Origin: CAYZPB01 sp964551195
GTDB lineage: Bacteria > Bacillota > Bacilli > Tepidibacillales > Tepidibacillaceae
Direction of reading: 5' to 3'
Assembly (NCBI GenBank): GCA_964551195.1
Contig: CAZKBI010000001.1
Location: 18,525 to 82,524, forward strand
DNA length: 64,000 nucleotides
Shown: one piece after another, positions 1 through 7,671 of the stretch
Layout: each line of letters opens with the position of its first letter
Numbering within the stretch: position 1 is the stretch's first letter
Made by a program: the position numbers and the translations under genes
The notes under the pieces: generated by a model
Database searches by the model: none
What the model was told of the DNA's origin: nothing
Seen by the model: only the letters and a program-made list of their open reading frames with translations

Positions 1-1
1 C

Positions 2-985
2 GGTGACATTATGACGCACTCGCCGGTTGTTCATTCTGCTTATAATCAGGGAAGTGGGAAGTATAATTTTGAGCCAATGTTTGATGAGGTTAAGCCTATT
101 TTTGCTGAAGCTGATTTATTAATCGGCAATTTAGAGTCCCCAATCGCTGGTGATCATCTGCCTTTTCTAGGATATCCTCAATTTAATGCGCCCGTATCAA
201 TGGCGCCAAATTTAAAAAATGTCGGTTTTGATGTGCTAACGACAGCGAATAATCATACCATGGATAAATATGAAGCTGGTCTGTTAAATACTCTTGATAT
301 TCTTGATGAGTATGAAATTTACCACACTGGGAGCGCGAGGAGTGCCAAAGAGCAAGCAGAGGGTCTGGTTGTTGAGGTTTCGGGAATTCGCATTGGAATT
401 ATTTCTTATACATATGGAACTAACGGTATTCCGATACCAAGTGGGAAAGATTATTTGGTAAACATGCTAGATATGAATCAGATTACTAAAGAGGTCCAGA
501 CTTTAAAGAATAAGAAAGCCGATTATATAGTTGCAATGATTCATTATGGTGTTGAATACGTTCGTTTACCGAACGCTCAACAAATCGAATGGACTAATCA
601 AATTCTTGATAGTGGTGTTGATTTTGTGCTGGGAAGCCATCCGCACGTAGTTCAACCAATAGAAATTAAGGATGATGGGAAGGGTGTAATTTACTCTTTA
701 GGTAATTTTCTCAGCAACCAGAGTGGCGACTGGCGTGATTATGGAGTTATCCTTGATCTACGTTTAAAGAAAGACTTTAAAACGGGAGAAACAACTCTTA
801 CAAAAGTGGATGCGATACCAACCTATGTAGAACGCACGCCCAGAATTGGTCGGAGTGACTATCTAATTCATCCGCTAACAGAAGATTACGACAAGGTTGA
901 TAGCAGCATCTTGCGGAGGGGGCAGGAACTTTTGCGACATCTTTTTGGCGGCGAGGGGGAAATTGTAATTGAGCAAGCAGCTTAA
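2..985 (+). CDS. CapA-family (poly-gamma-glutamate capsule-type) metallophosphatase-like protein, 5' partial
   Basis: The frame is open from the first bases, and its start lies left of the window. The visible protein begins GDIMTH, the family's N-terminal GDxMxH metal-site motif, so only a short N-terminal piece is missing. Further family marks are an NLESP stretch, TANNHTMD, and GSHPHVVQPIE followed by YSLGNFLSNQ near the C-terminus, all typical of the calcineurin-like CapA fold. Members are linked to poly-gamma-glutamate capsule anchoring, but many have no known role, and no capB/capC genes are visible here. The 3' end overlaps the next gene by 17 bases, suggesting translational coupling. 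Confidence 0.85.
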   Translation, partial: GDIMTHSPVVHSAYNQGSGKYNFEPMFDEVKPIFAEADLLIGNLESPIAGDHLPFLGYPQFNAPVSMAPNLKNVGFDVLTTANNHTMDKYEAGLLNTLDILDEYEIYHTGSARSAKEQAEGLVVEVSGIRIGIISYTYGTNGIPIPSGKDYLVNMLDMNQITKEVQTLKNKKADYIVAMIHYGVEYVRLPNAQQIEWTNQILDSGVDFVLGSHPHVVQPIEIKDDGKGVIYSLGNFLSNQSGDWRDYGVILDLRLKKDFKTGETTLTKVDAIPTYVERTPRIGRSDYLIHPLTEDYDKVDSSILRRGQELLRHLFGGEGEIVIEQAA

Positions 986-2135
986 CTCCTTAGAAAAAAG
1001 AATAATTGAAGAAATAAAGGGTGCCCCTGAAGAGAGGGTCACCTTTTATAGATTTATGCAACTTGCCCTTTATGCGGATAAGGAAGGCTACTACACTAGA
1101 GAGCGGGAGAAAATTGGTAAGGCGGAGGATTACTATACTAGTTCAACTGTTAATCCAGTTTTTGCGAAAACGCTATTAAATAGTTTTATGGATATGTATT
1201 TGAACTTTACTAAATATGATGAGTATGCATTGCTGGAAATTGGTGGCGGCAATGGACAATTTGCTGATGACCTCCTAGATGAACTGAAGCGTGAGTATCC
1301 TGCTATCTATCGTAGTTTCAGGTATTATCTCCTAGAGGCAAGTAGTTATAATGAAAAGTTACAAAAAACAAAGCTGGCTGAACATCGCGACAAGCTAATA
1401 TTTATCAGAAATTTGACCGAACTGCCGCACGATTTTCGTGGAATTATTTTCGGTAATGAATTGATTGATGCCTTTCCTGTTCATCGAATTACAAAAATAA
1501 ACGGTAAGTTACAAGAGATATATGTTAGCTGGGATGAAGAGGGGCAGGAGTTCGTTGAAAAAATTGGATTATTAAGTGACGATAGAATAGTTGACTATTT
1601 CTCAGATATTGCGATCGACTTACGTGAAGGGCAAGTGGCGGAAGCAAATCTTGATGTCATCGACTGGCTAGAAGAGTTGGCTCAATCTTTAATAGAGGGC
1701 TATTTAGTCTTAATTGATTACGGACACCTTGCTGATACACTATATGATAGTAATCGTCATGCAGGGAGTTTACTGTGTTACCACAAACATCAGATTAGTG
1801 ATAATCCCTATCTCTTAGTTGGGGAGAAAGATCTCACGTCACACGTGAATTTCTCAACGATTAGTAATGAAGCAAGGAAGCGGGGTTTTAAAGAGATCTA
1901 TTATAATTTTCAGAGTAATTTTCTTTTAAGTAATCAAATATTGAAATACTTCACCGAACATACCAACTTGGTCGATCAACAAGCGGGTGAACTTGACGCA
2001 AGCGCCATAAAGACTAACCGAGCAATCAGGCAGTTAATTTCCCCAAACGAGATGGGAGAAACTTTTAAAGTAATTATTTTTCAGAAAAACATGGAGGATA
2101 AAAGATATAACTTTCAGAAAAACTTCTGGGATTAG
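969..2135 (+). CDS. MidA/NDUFAF7-like SAM-dependent methyltransferase
   Basis: 388 aa, starting with TTG at 969 behind the purine-rich Shine-Dalgarno sequence GAGGGGGA (952-959). It resembles the COG1565 family (mitochondrial MidA/NDUFAF7), whose members methylate protein arginine. The SAM-binding glycine loop LEIGGGNGQFADDLL and the family motif GNELIDAFPVHR are both visible. The bacterial substrate is unknown, so only the fold and reaction class are claimed. It overlaps the upstream CapA-like gene and converges on the minus-strand regulator, with only 10 bases between the two stop codons and no obvious terminator. Confidence 0.8.
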   Translation: MSKQLNSLEKRIIEEIKGAPEERVTFYRFMQLALYADKEGYYTREREKIGKAEDYYTSSTVNPVFAKTLLNSFMDMYLNFTKYDEYALLEIGGGNGQFADDLLDELKREYPAIYRSFRYYLLEASSYNEKLQKTKLAEHRDKLIFIRNLTELPHDFRGIIFGNELIDAFPVHRITKINGKLQEIYVSWDEEGQEFVEKIGLLSDDRIVDYFSDIAIDLREGQVAEANLDVIDWLEELAQSLIEGYLVLIDYGHLADTLYDSNRHAGSLLCYHKHQISDNPYLLVGEKDLTSHVNFSTISNEARKRGFKEIYYNFQSNFLLSNQILKYFTEHTNLVDQQAGELDASAIKTNRAIRQLISPNEMGETFKVIIFQKNMEDKRYNFQKNFWD

Positions 2136-2145
2136 TCAGAATTTT

Positions 2146-2856
2146 TTATTTTATTGGTAATAATACAACAAAGAATTGACAGCAGCTTTTACCGGTATCA
2201 TCTACATCACGCAACAGATCGATTTCACTAAAGAATATTTCGAAAATACCCCTAAAAATATTATTATGCATTTCACAGATCATGGCATTCTTTTCTTGGT
2301 CGTTGCTACGGATAAACAAGCAACTATTTAAGGAGAAAGAAACGGAATTCTCATCGCGTATTTCAATTTGCGGGCTGATACCATCTTTTTTTAAAATATC
2401 TGTAATACTCCTGATCTTCTGTTCTAATGAAAGTTCATCAACAAAACTAACTCCCTCACTAGTCAACTTCTGTAAGGCAGATTCTCTACCATAAATCCGA
2501 CCCATATTATAGAAAACTTCCCTGCCATCCTTCCCAAAGGTTTGAAGCGCATCTAGTGCGATCATTCCGAAGATCCGATAGTTTTTGGCGGGAAATTGAA
2601 GTGTTACTTCCTCAGATGAGGGTGAGTAAATTCGACAGGGTCTTCCGTTACGCCCGCTCTTATCTGAACAGGAATCGAGTAATTTGACCTCTTCTAGTTT
2701 ATTTAAATGTAGACGCGCCACATTAGGATGAATTGAAAATTCATCTGCAATCTCTACCACATTTACTGGTTGGTTCAGCTCAGTTATATAACGATAAATT
2801 GAAAAACGAGTTGAATCTGCTAGAACTCCAGCAACCTTTAATGTATTACCATCCAT
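2146..2856 (-). CDS. SufR-like / ArsR-type winged-helix transcriptional regulator with C-terminal cysteines
   Basis: 236 aa. The N-terminal ~75 residues form a winged helix-turn-helix (ADSTRFSIYRYI, HPNVARLHLNKLEE, then a GRNGRPCRIY wing), as in the COG2345 regulators that include the Fe-S sensor SufR. The C-terminal part carries Cys179, Cys194 and Cys225/226 around MICEMHNNIFRGIFE. This resembles the cysteine arrangement that ligates the Fe-S cluster in SufR, though spacing differs slightly. Ligand and targets are inference. The start codon follows AAGGAGAG. It is transcribed away from spx, and the two promoters lie back to back. No suf/isc genes are in the window. Confidence 0.75.
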   Translation of the reverse strand: MDGNTLKVAGVLADSTRFSIYRYITELNQPVNVVEIADEFSIHPNVARLHLNKLEEVKLLDSCSDKSGRNGRPCRIYSPSSEEVTLQFPAKNYRIFGMIALDALQTFGKDGREVFYNMGRIYGRESALQKLTSEGVSFVDELSLEQKIRSITDILKKDGISPQIEIRDENSVSFSLNSCLFIRSNDQEKNAMICEMHNNIFRGIFEIFFSEIDLLRDVDDTGKSCCQFFVVLLPIK

Positions 2857-2903
2857 AGTGAGAACTCTCCTTCGATTAATTCAATATTAATGGTACAAAC
2901 ATA

Positions 2904-2931
2904 ATTATAGCAAGGTTTTGTAAAAAAGCAA
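2904..2931 (-). promoter_or_regulatory. Candidate sigma-A promoter of the SufR-like gene
   Basis: On the minus strand, TTGCTT (2926-2931 on the plus map) and a perfect TATAAT (2904-2909) are separated by 16 bases, about 50 bases upstream of the start codon. The -35 matches consensus at 4 of 6 positions. Confidence 0.5.
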
Positions 2932-2944
2932 CGACTAAACACTA

Positions 2945-2972
2945 TTGACATAGTGAAAAAGCGGTATATAAT
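2945..2972 (+). promoter_or_regulatory. Sigma-A promoter of spx
   Basis: Perfect TTGACA (2945-2950) and perfect TATAAT (2967-2972) with a 16-base spacer. The predicted leader is about 100 nt and contains a small hairpin (TAGCA/TGCTA near 3034-3048). The -35 lies only 13 bases from the -35 of the divergent regulator promoter, so one bound regulator could affect both. Confidence 0.75.
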
Positions 2973-3079
2973 ATATTTATACGATTATGTGAAATTCTGC
3001 AACATTTTATCATGGAAAACGTATTAATAAGTAGTAGCAGAAAATGCTATTGAGTTTTAATAATAAAGGAGGGATTTCA

Positions 3080-3439
3080 ATGGATAACAAAGTTGTATTT
3101 TACACTTATCCAAGCTGCACCTCATGTAGAAAGGCGAAGGCCTGGTTAGCAGAGCGAGGTGTTTCCTACGAGGAAAGACACCTATATAAAAATCCGCCAA
3201 CCCCAGAGGAGCTGAAGAATATTATTACAATGACTAATAATGGTACTGAGGAAATTTTATCAACTAGAAGCCATTATTATAAAAGCCTAGATATGGACTT
3301 AGAGGAAATGAAGTTTAATGATTTTGTAGATTTTCTTGCCAAAGAACCCAAACTTCTGAAAAGGCCTATATTAACTAGTGGTGATAACTTAGTAGTCGGC
3401 TACGATAAGAGTGCTTTGGAAGAATATTTCGCATCATAG
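3080..3439 (+). CDS. spx: Spx/ArsC-family thiol-stress regulator
   Basis: 119 aa in the thioredoxin-like ArsC/Spx fold. It has the Cys13-x-x-Cys16 redox switch in YPSCTSCRKAK, the ILSTRS segment, and the KRPI...VVGYD C-terminal strand seen in Spx proteins. Spx binds the RNA polymerase alpha-subunit C-terminal domain and reprograms transcription under disulfide stress. The ATG at 3080 is chosen because AAGGAGGG lies just upstream (3067-3074); an in-frame upstream start at 3044 has no such site. It is monocistronic, with a strong promoter and a terminator. ArsC-like reductase is the alternative, but arsenate reductases usually have a different active-site pattern. Confidence 0.85.
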   Translation: MDNKVVFYTYPSCTSCRKAKAWLAERGVSYEERHLYKNPPTPEELKNIITMTNNGTEEILSTRSHYYKSLDMDLEEMKFNDFVDFLAKEPKLLKRPILTSGDNLVVGYDKSALEEYFAS

Positions 3440-3469
3440 ATTAAACAAACAACTTAAATAAACAACTTT

Positions 3470-3497
3470 AAAAACCATGCCTGCGGGCGTGGTTTTT
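3470..3497 (+). terminator. Rho-independent terminator after spx
   Basis: A 12-bp stem, AAAAACCATGCC paired with GGCGTGGTTTTT, closes a TGCG tetraloop and ends in a T run, about 30 bases after the spx stop codon. The A-rich 5' arm means it could also act in the reverse direction. Confidence 0.85.
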
Positions 3498-3557
3498 GTC
3501 GTTTAAATACAGTTCGAAAATAAATACTGATCTTTGTCAGTATTTTTATTTATTTTG

Positions 3558-3586
3558 TTGTCAAAAATGGGGCTATGTGGTATGAT
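3558..3586 (+). promoter_or_regulatory. Sigma-A promoter of the dcw cluster
   Basis: TTGTCA (3558-3563), a 17-base spacer and TATGAT (3581-3586), each 5 of 6 to consensus, about 40 bases upstream of the mraZ start. It is the first promoter of the cell-division and wall cluster. Confidence 0.75.
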
Positions 3587-3600
3587 GTGGTGGAAAGTGG
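3577..3600 (+). promoter_or_regulatory. Probable MraZ operator: three GTGG repeats at 10-bp spacing
   Basis: GTGG occurs at 3577, 3587 and 3597, exactly one helical turn apart, the third as AAAGTGG. The repeats flank and follow the -10 box. MraZ proteins are known to bind arrays of short G-rich direct repeats (TGGG-type in E. coli, AAAGTG-type at 10-bp period in mycoplasmas) in their own promoter, so autorepression here is a reasonable inference. Confidence 0.7.
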
Positions 3601-3628
3601 AGATATTATCAATTAGGAGTGTTCCGCT

Positions 3629-4054
3629 ATGTTCTTGGGAGAATACCAACATAATATCGACGATAAGGGACGGATCATAATACCGGCTAAGTTTCGAGCG
3701 GAGCTTGGGGAAATGTTTATAGTGACACGCGGTCTAGATAAGGCTCTATTTGTATATCCAATGAGTGAGTGGGAGGTTCTGGAGAAGAAACTATCGAGTT
3801 TACCTTTCACCAAGGCAGTTGCTCGCCAATTCAACCGTTTGTTTTTCTCTGGTGCCATCGAATCGGAAATAGATAAACAGGGAAGAGCGATCATTCCTAG
3901 TAATCTGAGAAATTATGCGTTTCTAACTAAGGAATGTGTTGTGATTGGCGTATCTACAAGAATCGAAATTTGGAGTAAGGAATACTGGGATAAATATGCT
4001 AAAGAAGCTGAAGAAGATTTCAATGAAATTGCCGAGACACTAATTGATTTTTAA
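3629..4054 (+). CDS. mraZ: Transcriptional regulator MraZ
   Basis: 141 aa, the usual MraZ size. It has two AbrB-like half-domains, each with the DxxGR signature: DDKGRIIIPAKFR near residues 11-23 and DKQGRAIIPSNLR near residues 82-94. MraZ forms a ring that binds repeated G-rich boxes and controls the dcw cluster. The ATG follows TAGGAGTG. It is first in the cluster, directly behind a promoter that carries the expected repeat operator, and is followed by rsmH, its standard partner. Confidence 0.97.
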   Translation: MFLGEYQHNIDDKGRIIIPAKFRAELGEMFIVTRGLDKALFVYPMSEWEVLEKKLSSLPFTKAVARQFNRLFFSGAIESEIDKQGRAIIPSNLRNYAFLTKECVVIGVSTRIEIWSKEYWDKYAKEAEEDFNEIAETLIDF

Positions 4055-4081
4055 CTACAAAAACGGTTAATGGAGGAGCAT

Positions 4082-5056
4082 ATGTTTAAACACAAAACTG
4101 TTTTATTGGATGAGGCTATTTTAGGTCTAAATATTAGAGCGGATGGAATCTATGTTGACTGTACGCTTGGCGGCGCAGGACATTCAGAACTGATTTTAGA
4201 AAATCTCGGTCCCAATGGTAAATTAATCGCTATTGACCAGGATATGAAAGCAATAGATAATGCCCGAATTAAACTGGCGGCATACGGTGATCAAGTGATT
4301 TTTGTGAAAAGCAATTTTAGATACATAAAGAACTGCTTAGAGCAATTGCAAATAGAAAAAGTTGACGGCTTCATCTACGACCTAGGAGTTTCTTCACCAC
4401 AGTTTGATGATAGTGAGCGTGGTTTCAGTTACAGACAAAGCGCAAGGCTTGATATGCGAATGGATAAAGAGAGCAAACTGACTGCTTATGAAGTTATCAA
4501 CGAGTGGGATGCTAGTGAATTGATTCGCATACTTTATCAGTATGGCGAGGAACGTTTTGCTAAAAGGATTGTGCAATCAATTATTCGCGAACGACAAAAC
4601 AAACCGATCGAGTTTACGACAGAGTTAGCGGAAATAGTGAAGAACAGTATTCCCGCAGCTACAAGAAGAGTAGGTGGACACCCGGCGCGCCAGACTTTTC
4701 AGGCAATTAGGATAGCTGTAAATGACGAATTAAACAGTTTAGAACAGTCGCTCCAAGATGCAATCAGTCTACTTAATTATAGGGGAAGAATCAGTGTAAT
4801 AACTTTTCATTCACTTGAGGATCGGATTTGCAAGGAAATTTTTAAGGAACATACAAGAGGCTGTATTTGCCCACCAGATTTACCAATCTGTGGCTGCGAT
4901 AAGGTAGCGACTCTCCGAATGATCACGAAAAAACCAATGATACCAGGCGAGTTGGAAGTGAGCGAAAATCCAAGAGCTAGATCAGCGAAGTTAAGGATAG
5001 TAGAAGGAATATCTAAGCAAAAAGAGATAGATGAGGGTGGTAAGCAAAATGATTAA
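4082..5056 (+). CDS. rsmH: 16S rRNA (cytosine-1402-N4)-methyltransferase RsmH
   Basis: 324 aa. Near the N-terminus are the KHKTVLLDEAI motif and the SAM loop DCTLGGAGHSELIL. Further on are DLGVSSPQFD and the C-terminal VITFHSLEDRICK and NPRARSAKLR motifs. It methylates N4 of C1402 in the ribosomal P site. The ATG at 4082 is preferred over an in-frame ATG at 4070, because GGAGG (4072-4076) lies between them with a 5-base spacer. The end overlaps ftsL by 8 bases. Confidence 0.97.
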   Translation: MFKHKTVLLDEAILGLNIRADGIYVDCTLGGAGHSELILENLGPNGKLIAIDQDMKAIDNARIKLAAYGDQVIFVKSNFRYIKNCLEQLQIEKVDGFIYDLGVSSPQFDDSERGFSYRQSARLDMRMDKESKLTAYEVINEWDASELIRILYQYGEERFAKRIVQSIIRERQNKPIEFTTELAEIVKNSIPAATRRVGGHPARQTFQAIRIAVNDELNSLEQSLQDAISLLNYRGRISVITFHSLEDRICKEIFKEHTRGCICPPDLPICGCDKVATLRMITKKPMIPGELEVSENPRARSAKLRIVEGISKQKEIDEGGKQND

Positions 5057-5435
5057 TTACAACAGTACGATGGCCCTGCGAAATCAGAGTAGCGGTTACC
5101 AAGTTACTAAAGCAAAGGGCTGGAAAAAGCAAAAAGCTAATACCAATGCGCGTGCGATCTCTAATACATCGCGAGAAAAACTCTTATATTTTGTGGTGGT
5201 AATAATTTTTGTTGCACTTTCTGTAACGATTATCACTGGTTTTGCAGTAATAGCAGAGAGTAATTATCAACTACAACAACTAAGTCAAAGTATTGAAGTG
5301 CTAGCACAAGAAAACACATATTTAGATATGGAGATTACCAAATTACGTTCGCCTGAGCGGATTATGGGAATTGCCCAGCAAGAGCTTGGAATGACTTTAG
5401 ATAACGATAGAATAATTGTACTTTCCAATTATTGA
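5049..5435 (+). CDS. ftsL: Cell division protein FtsL
   Basis: 128 aa bitopic protein. It has a basic cytoplasmic N-terminus, one membrane helix at about residues 45-69, and a short coiled coil rich in Gln, Leu and Glu ending in the SPERIMGIAQQELGM-type tail. With DivIB and DivIC it forms the FtsLBQ-type complex that activates septal PBP activity. The ATG at 5049 is used, since AGGGTGG lies just before it and an earlier ATG at 5031 sits upstream of this site. It overlaps rsmH. Sequence conservation is low, so identity rests on topology and position. Confidence 0.85.
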   Translation: MINYNSTMALRNQSSGYQVTKAKGWKKQKANTNARAISNTSREKLLYFVVVIIFVALSVTIITGFAVIAESNYQLQQLSQSIEVLAQENTYLDMEITKLRSPERIMGIAQQELGMTLDNDRIIVLSNY

Positions 5436-5484
5436 TTTATAATATATGAATAGAGATAATAGAGATTATTAAGAGGTGATAATA

Positions 5485-7632
5485 ATGGATAGCGCTAAGC
5501 GAATAAGACTACGTTCATTATTAATAGGAATAATAATTTCTATTTTCTTTTTTTTATTGTTGGTTAATACATTTATGATACAGACAATTAATGCAACAAA
5601 GTATCGCGAGCAGGCTGCTAGCAACTGGAATAATAGCTATGTATTAGAGTCGGAGCGCGGGAGCATTTACGACCGAAATGGTGAAAGGATGGCACATAAT
5701 ACTTCTGCCTATACAGTGATTGCGATACTTGCTAAAAATAACCCCGCTCGGATAACAGATCCCGTGGCTGTAGCGCAACAACTTTCTCCAATTCTTGATA
5801 TGACAGAGGGCTCAATTATTGCCTTATTAACGAGAAATGCCTATCAGGTAGAACTCCGACCAGGCGGTTGGAAAATCTCCAAGGAAGTGGCTGACCAGAT
5901 TAAGGAAATGAAGATACCTGGGATAGTTCTGCGTGAGGAGAACAAACGTTATTATCCATTTGGTAACTATGCTTCACATACACTAGGCTTTGTTAATTAT
6001 GATAATCAAGCTGTAATGGGTTTAGAGAGCTACTATGATGAGTACTTAAGGGGTTCGCCTGGCCAGTTAAATGTGCAGGAGGACCTAAAAGGTTACCGTT
6101 TACCAGGGGGCGAGATTCTTTACGAGCCCGCAGTAGATGGTCTCCATCTAGTAACAACATTTGATAATAAGATTCAACAATATATTGAACAAGCCTTAGA
6201 TAATGCTCAAGAATTGTATAATCCCAAAAACATGATTGCAATTGTGGCAGATCCTAACACTGGTGAGATACTGGGCCAGGCAACTCGGCCGAATTTTGAT
6301 TTGAATGAGTATTGGGATATTACCGACTATAATGATATGACAATAAATTACAGTTTTGAACCGGGCTCCACCTTTAAGATATTTACCCTTGCGGCGGCGA
6401 TTGAAGAAAGCCTGTTTAGAGCTAATGATACATATAAATCTGGCAAAATTGAGGTGCCAGGTGGGGTGATTCAGGACCCAAATAACGGAGTTGGTTGGGG
6501 CGATATAACTTATCTTGAGGGTGTACACCGTTCAAGCAACGTCGCTTTTGTCAAAATTGGCTATGAAATGTTAGGAAAAGAACGCCTATTTTCCTATATT
6601 AATGATTTTGGTTTTGGTCATAAAACAGGGATTGACTTAAAGAATGAAGCAACAGGTGTCGTCAAGGGTGAAAACCAAAGATACCCCCTAGATGTTGCGA
6701 CAACCACCTTCGGGCAAGGGATAGCAGTAACGCCGATGCAGATGGTTAAGGCTACCTCGATAATAGCGAATGGCGGATATTCAGTAACGCCGCATCTTAC
6801 CAAAGAAATTAAAGATGCTAGCAGTGGAGAAGTAATTAAAAGCTTCAAGTACGACTCACATGAGCGTGTAATATCGGAAAAGACTGCAAGAGAGGTAAGT
6901 TCAATTCTGGAAGGGTCTGTTAATTTCGGTAATAAGGCTGGGTATATCGAGGGTTATAACGTGGCAGGTAAGACAGGAACAGCGCAGAAGGTTGGTAGAG
7001 ACGGGAAATATTTATCTGGTGCTTATATCGCCTCATTTATCGGCTATGCGCCATCCTATGCGCCTGAATTATTAGTTTATGTCATTGTTGATGAACCACA
7101 AGTTGGGACAGCTTATTATGGCAGTACGATTGCAGCACCCATTTTCACCGAGATAATGCAGAAAAGTTTACGTTATCTGAAGGTTCCTGTAAATAAGGGA
7201 AACAGTAATTCGGTCACCAAGAATGAAAATGATTTTGTGATGAAGGATTATAGCGAACAATCTGTTACTCGCGTTTCAAGAGAGATTAGGGAGGCTGGTC
7301 TGAAACCAATCGTTATTGGCAATGGTGATAAAATTATTAAACAATATCCATTAGTCGATTCAAAAGCTGCTAAGGGGTCTAATGTATATTTGATTACAGT
7401 AGCTGATTATCAGTATGTTGTTTCAGATTTAACTGGCATGTCACTGCGTGAAGCATTAGAATATTGTATGGTCCTTAATATTGATTGCGCTTTTTTAGGA
7501 TCGGGTTATGTTGTGAGCCAGAGCATACCTCACGGAAGTGTCTATGACGGTGGAAAAATGGTACTGTTTTTAGAAGACATAGAGAGGAAACCCGCCGCAG
7601 AGGATAGTCTAAATGAAAGTGATGAGGATTAA
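5485..7632 (+). CDS. pbpB: Septal class B penicillin-binding protein with two PASTA domains (PBP2B/FtsI type)
   Basis: 715 aa transpeptidase that cross-links septal peptidoglycan. Order: N-terminal membrane anchor (about residues 5-30), PBP dimerisation domain, then transpeptidase domain with Ser295 of STFK, Ser350-Ser351-Asn352, and Lys496-Thr-Gly. Two PASTA repeats occupy about residues 585-705. The ATG at 5485 follows AAGAGGTGAT. SpoVD also has this architecture but usually has one PASTA domain, so a vegetative PBP2B/PBP2x-like role is preferred. Only one class B PBP gene is present here, where spore formers often have two. Confidence 0.93.
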   Translation: MDSAKRIRLRSLLIGIIISIFFFLLLVNTFMIQTINATKYREQAASNWNNSYVLESERGSIYDRNGERMAHNTSAYTVIAILAKNNPARITDPVAVAQQLSPILDMTEGSIIALLTRNAYQVELRPGGWKISKEVADQIKEMKIPGIVLREENKRYYPFGNYASHTLGFVNYDNQAVMGLESYYDEYLRGSPGQLNVQEDLKGYRLPGGEILYEPAVDGLHLVTTFDNKIQQYIEQALDNAQELYNPKNMIAIVADPNTGEILGQATRPNFDLNEYWDITDYNDMTINYSFEPGSTFKIFTLAAAIEESLFRANDTYKSGKIEVPGGVIQDPNNGVGWGDITYLEGVHRSSNVAFVKIGYEMLGKERLFSYINDFGFGHKTGIDLKNEATGVVKGENQRYPLDVATTTFGQGIAVTPMQMVKATSIIANGGYSVTPHLTKEIKDASSGEVIKSFKYDSHERVISEKTAREVSSILEGSVNFGNKAGYIEGYNVAGKTGTAQKVGRDGKYLSGAYIASFIGYAPSYAPELLVYVIVDEPQVGTAYYGSTIAAPIFTEIMQKSLRYLKVPVNKGNSNSVTKNENDFVMKDYSEQSVTRVSREIREAGLKPIVIGNGDKIIKQYPLVDSKAAKGSNVYLITVADYQYVVSDLTGMSLREALEYCMVLNIDCAFLGSGYVVSQSIPHGSVYDGGKMVLFLEDIERKPAAEDSLNESDED

Positions 7633-7671
7633 GGATATAATAATAACTTATAATTACTGGGGTGAAGAAGC

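Noticed and set aside
6196..6528. 110-aa minus-strand reading frame inside the PBP gene
   Set aside because: It is opposite the conserved transpeptidase region, has no family resemblance and no ribosome site.
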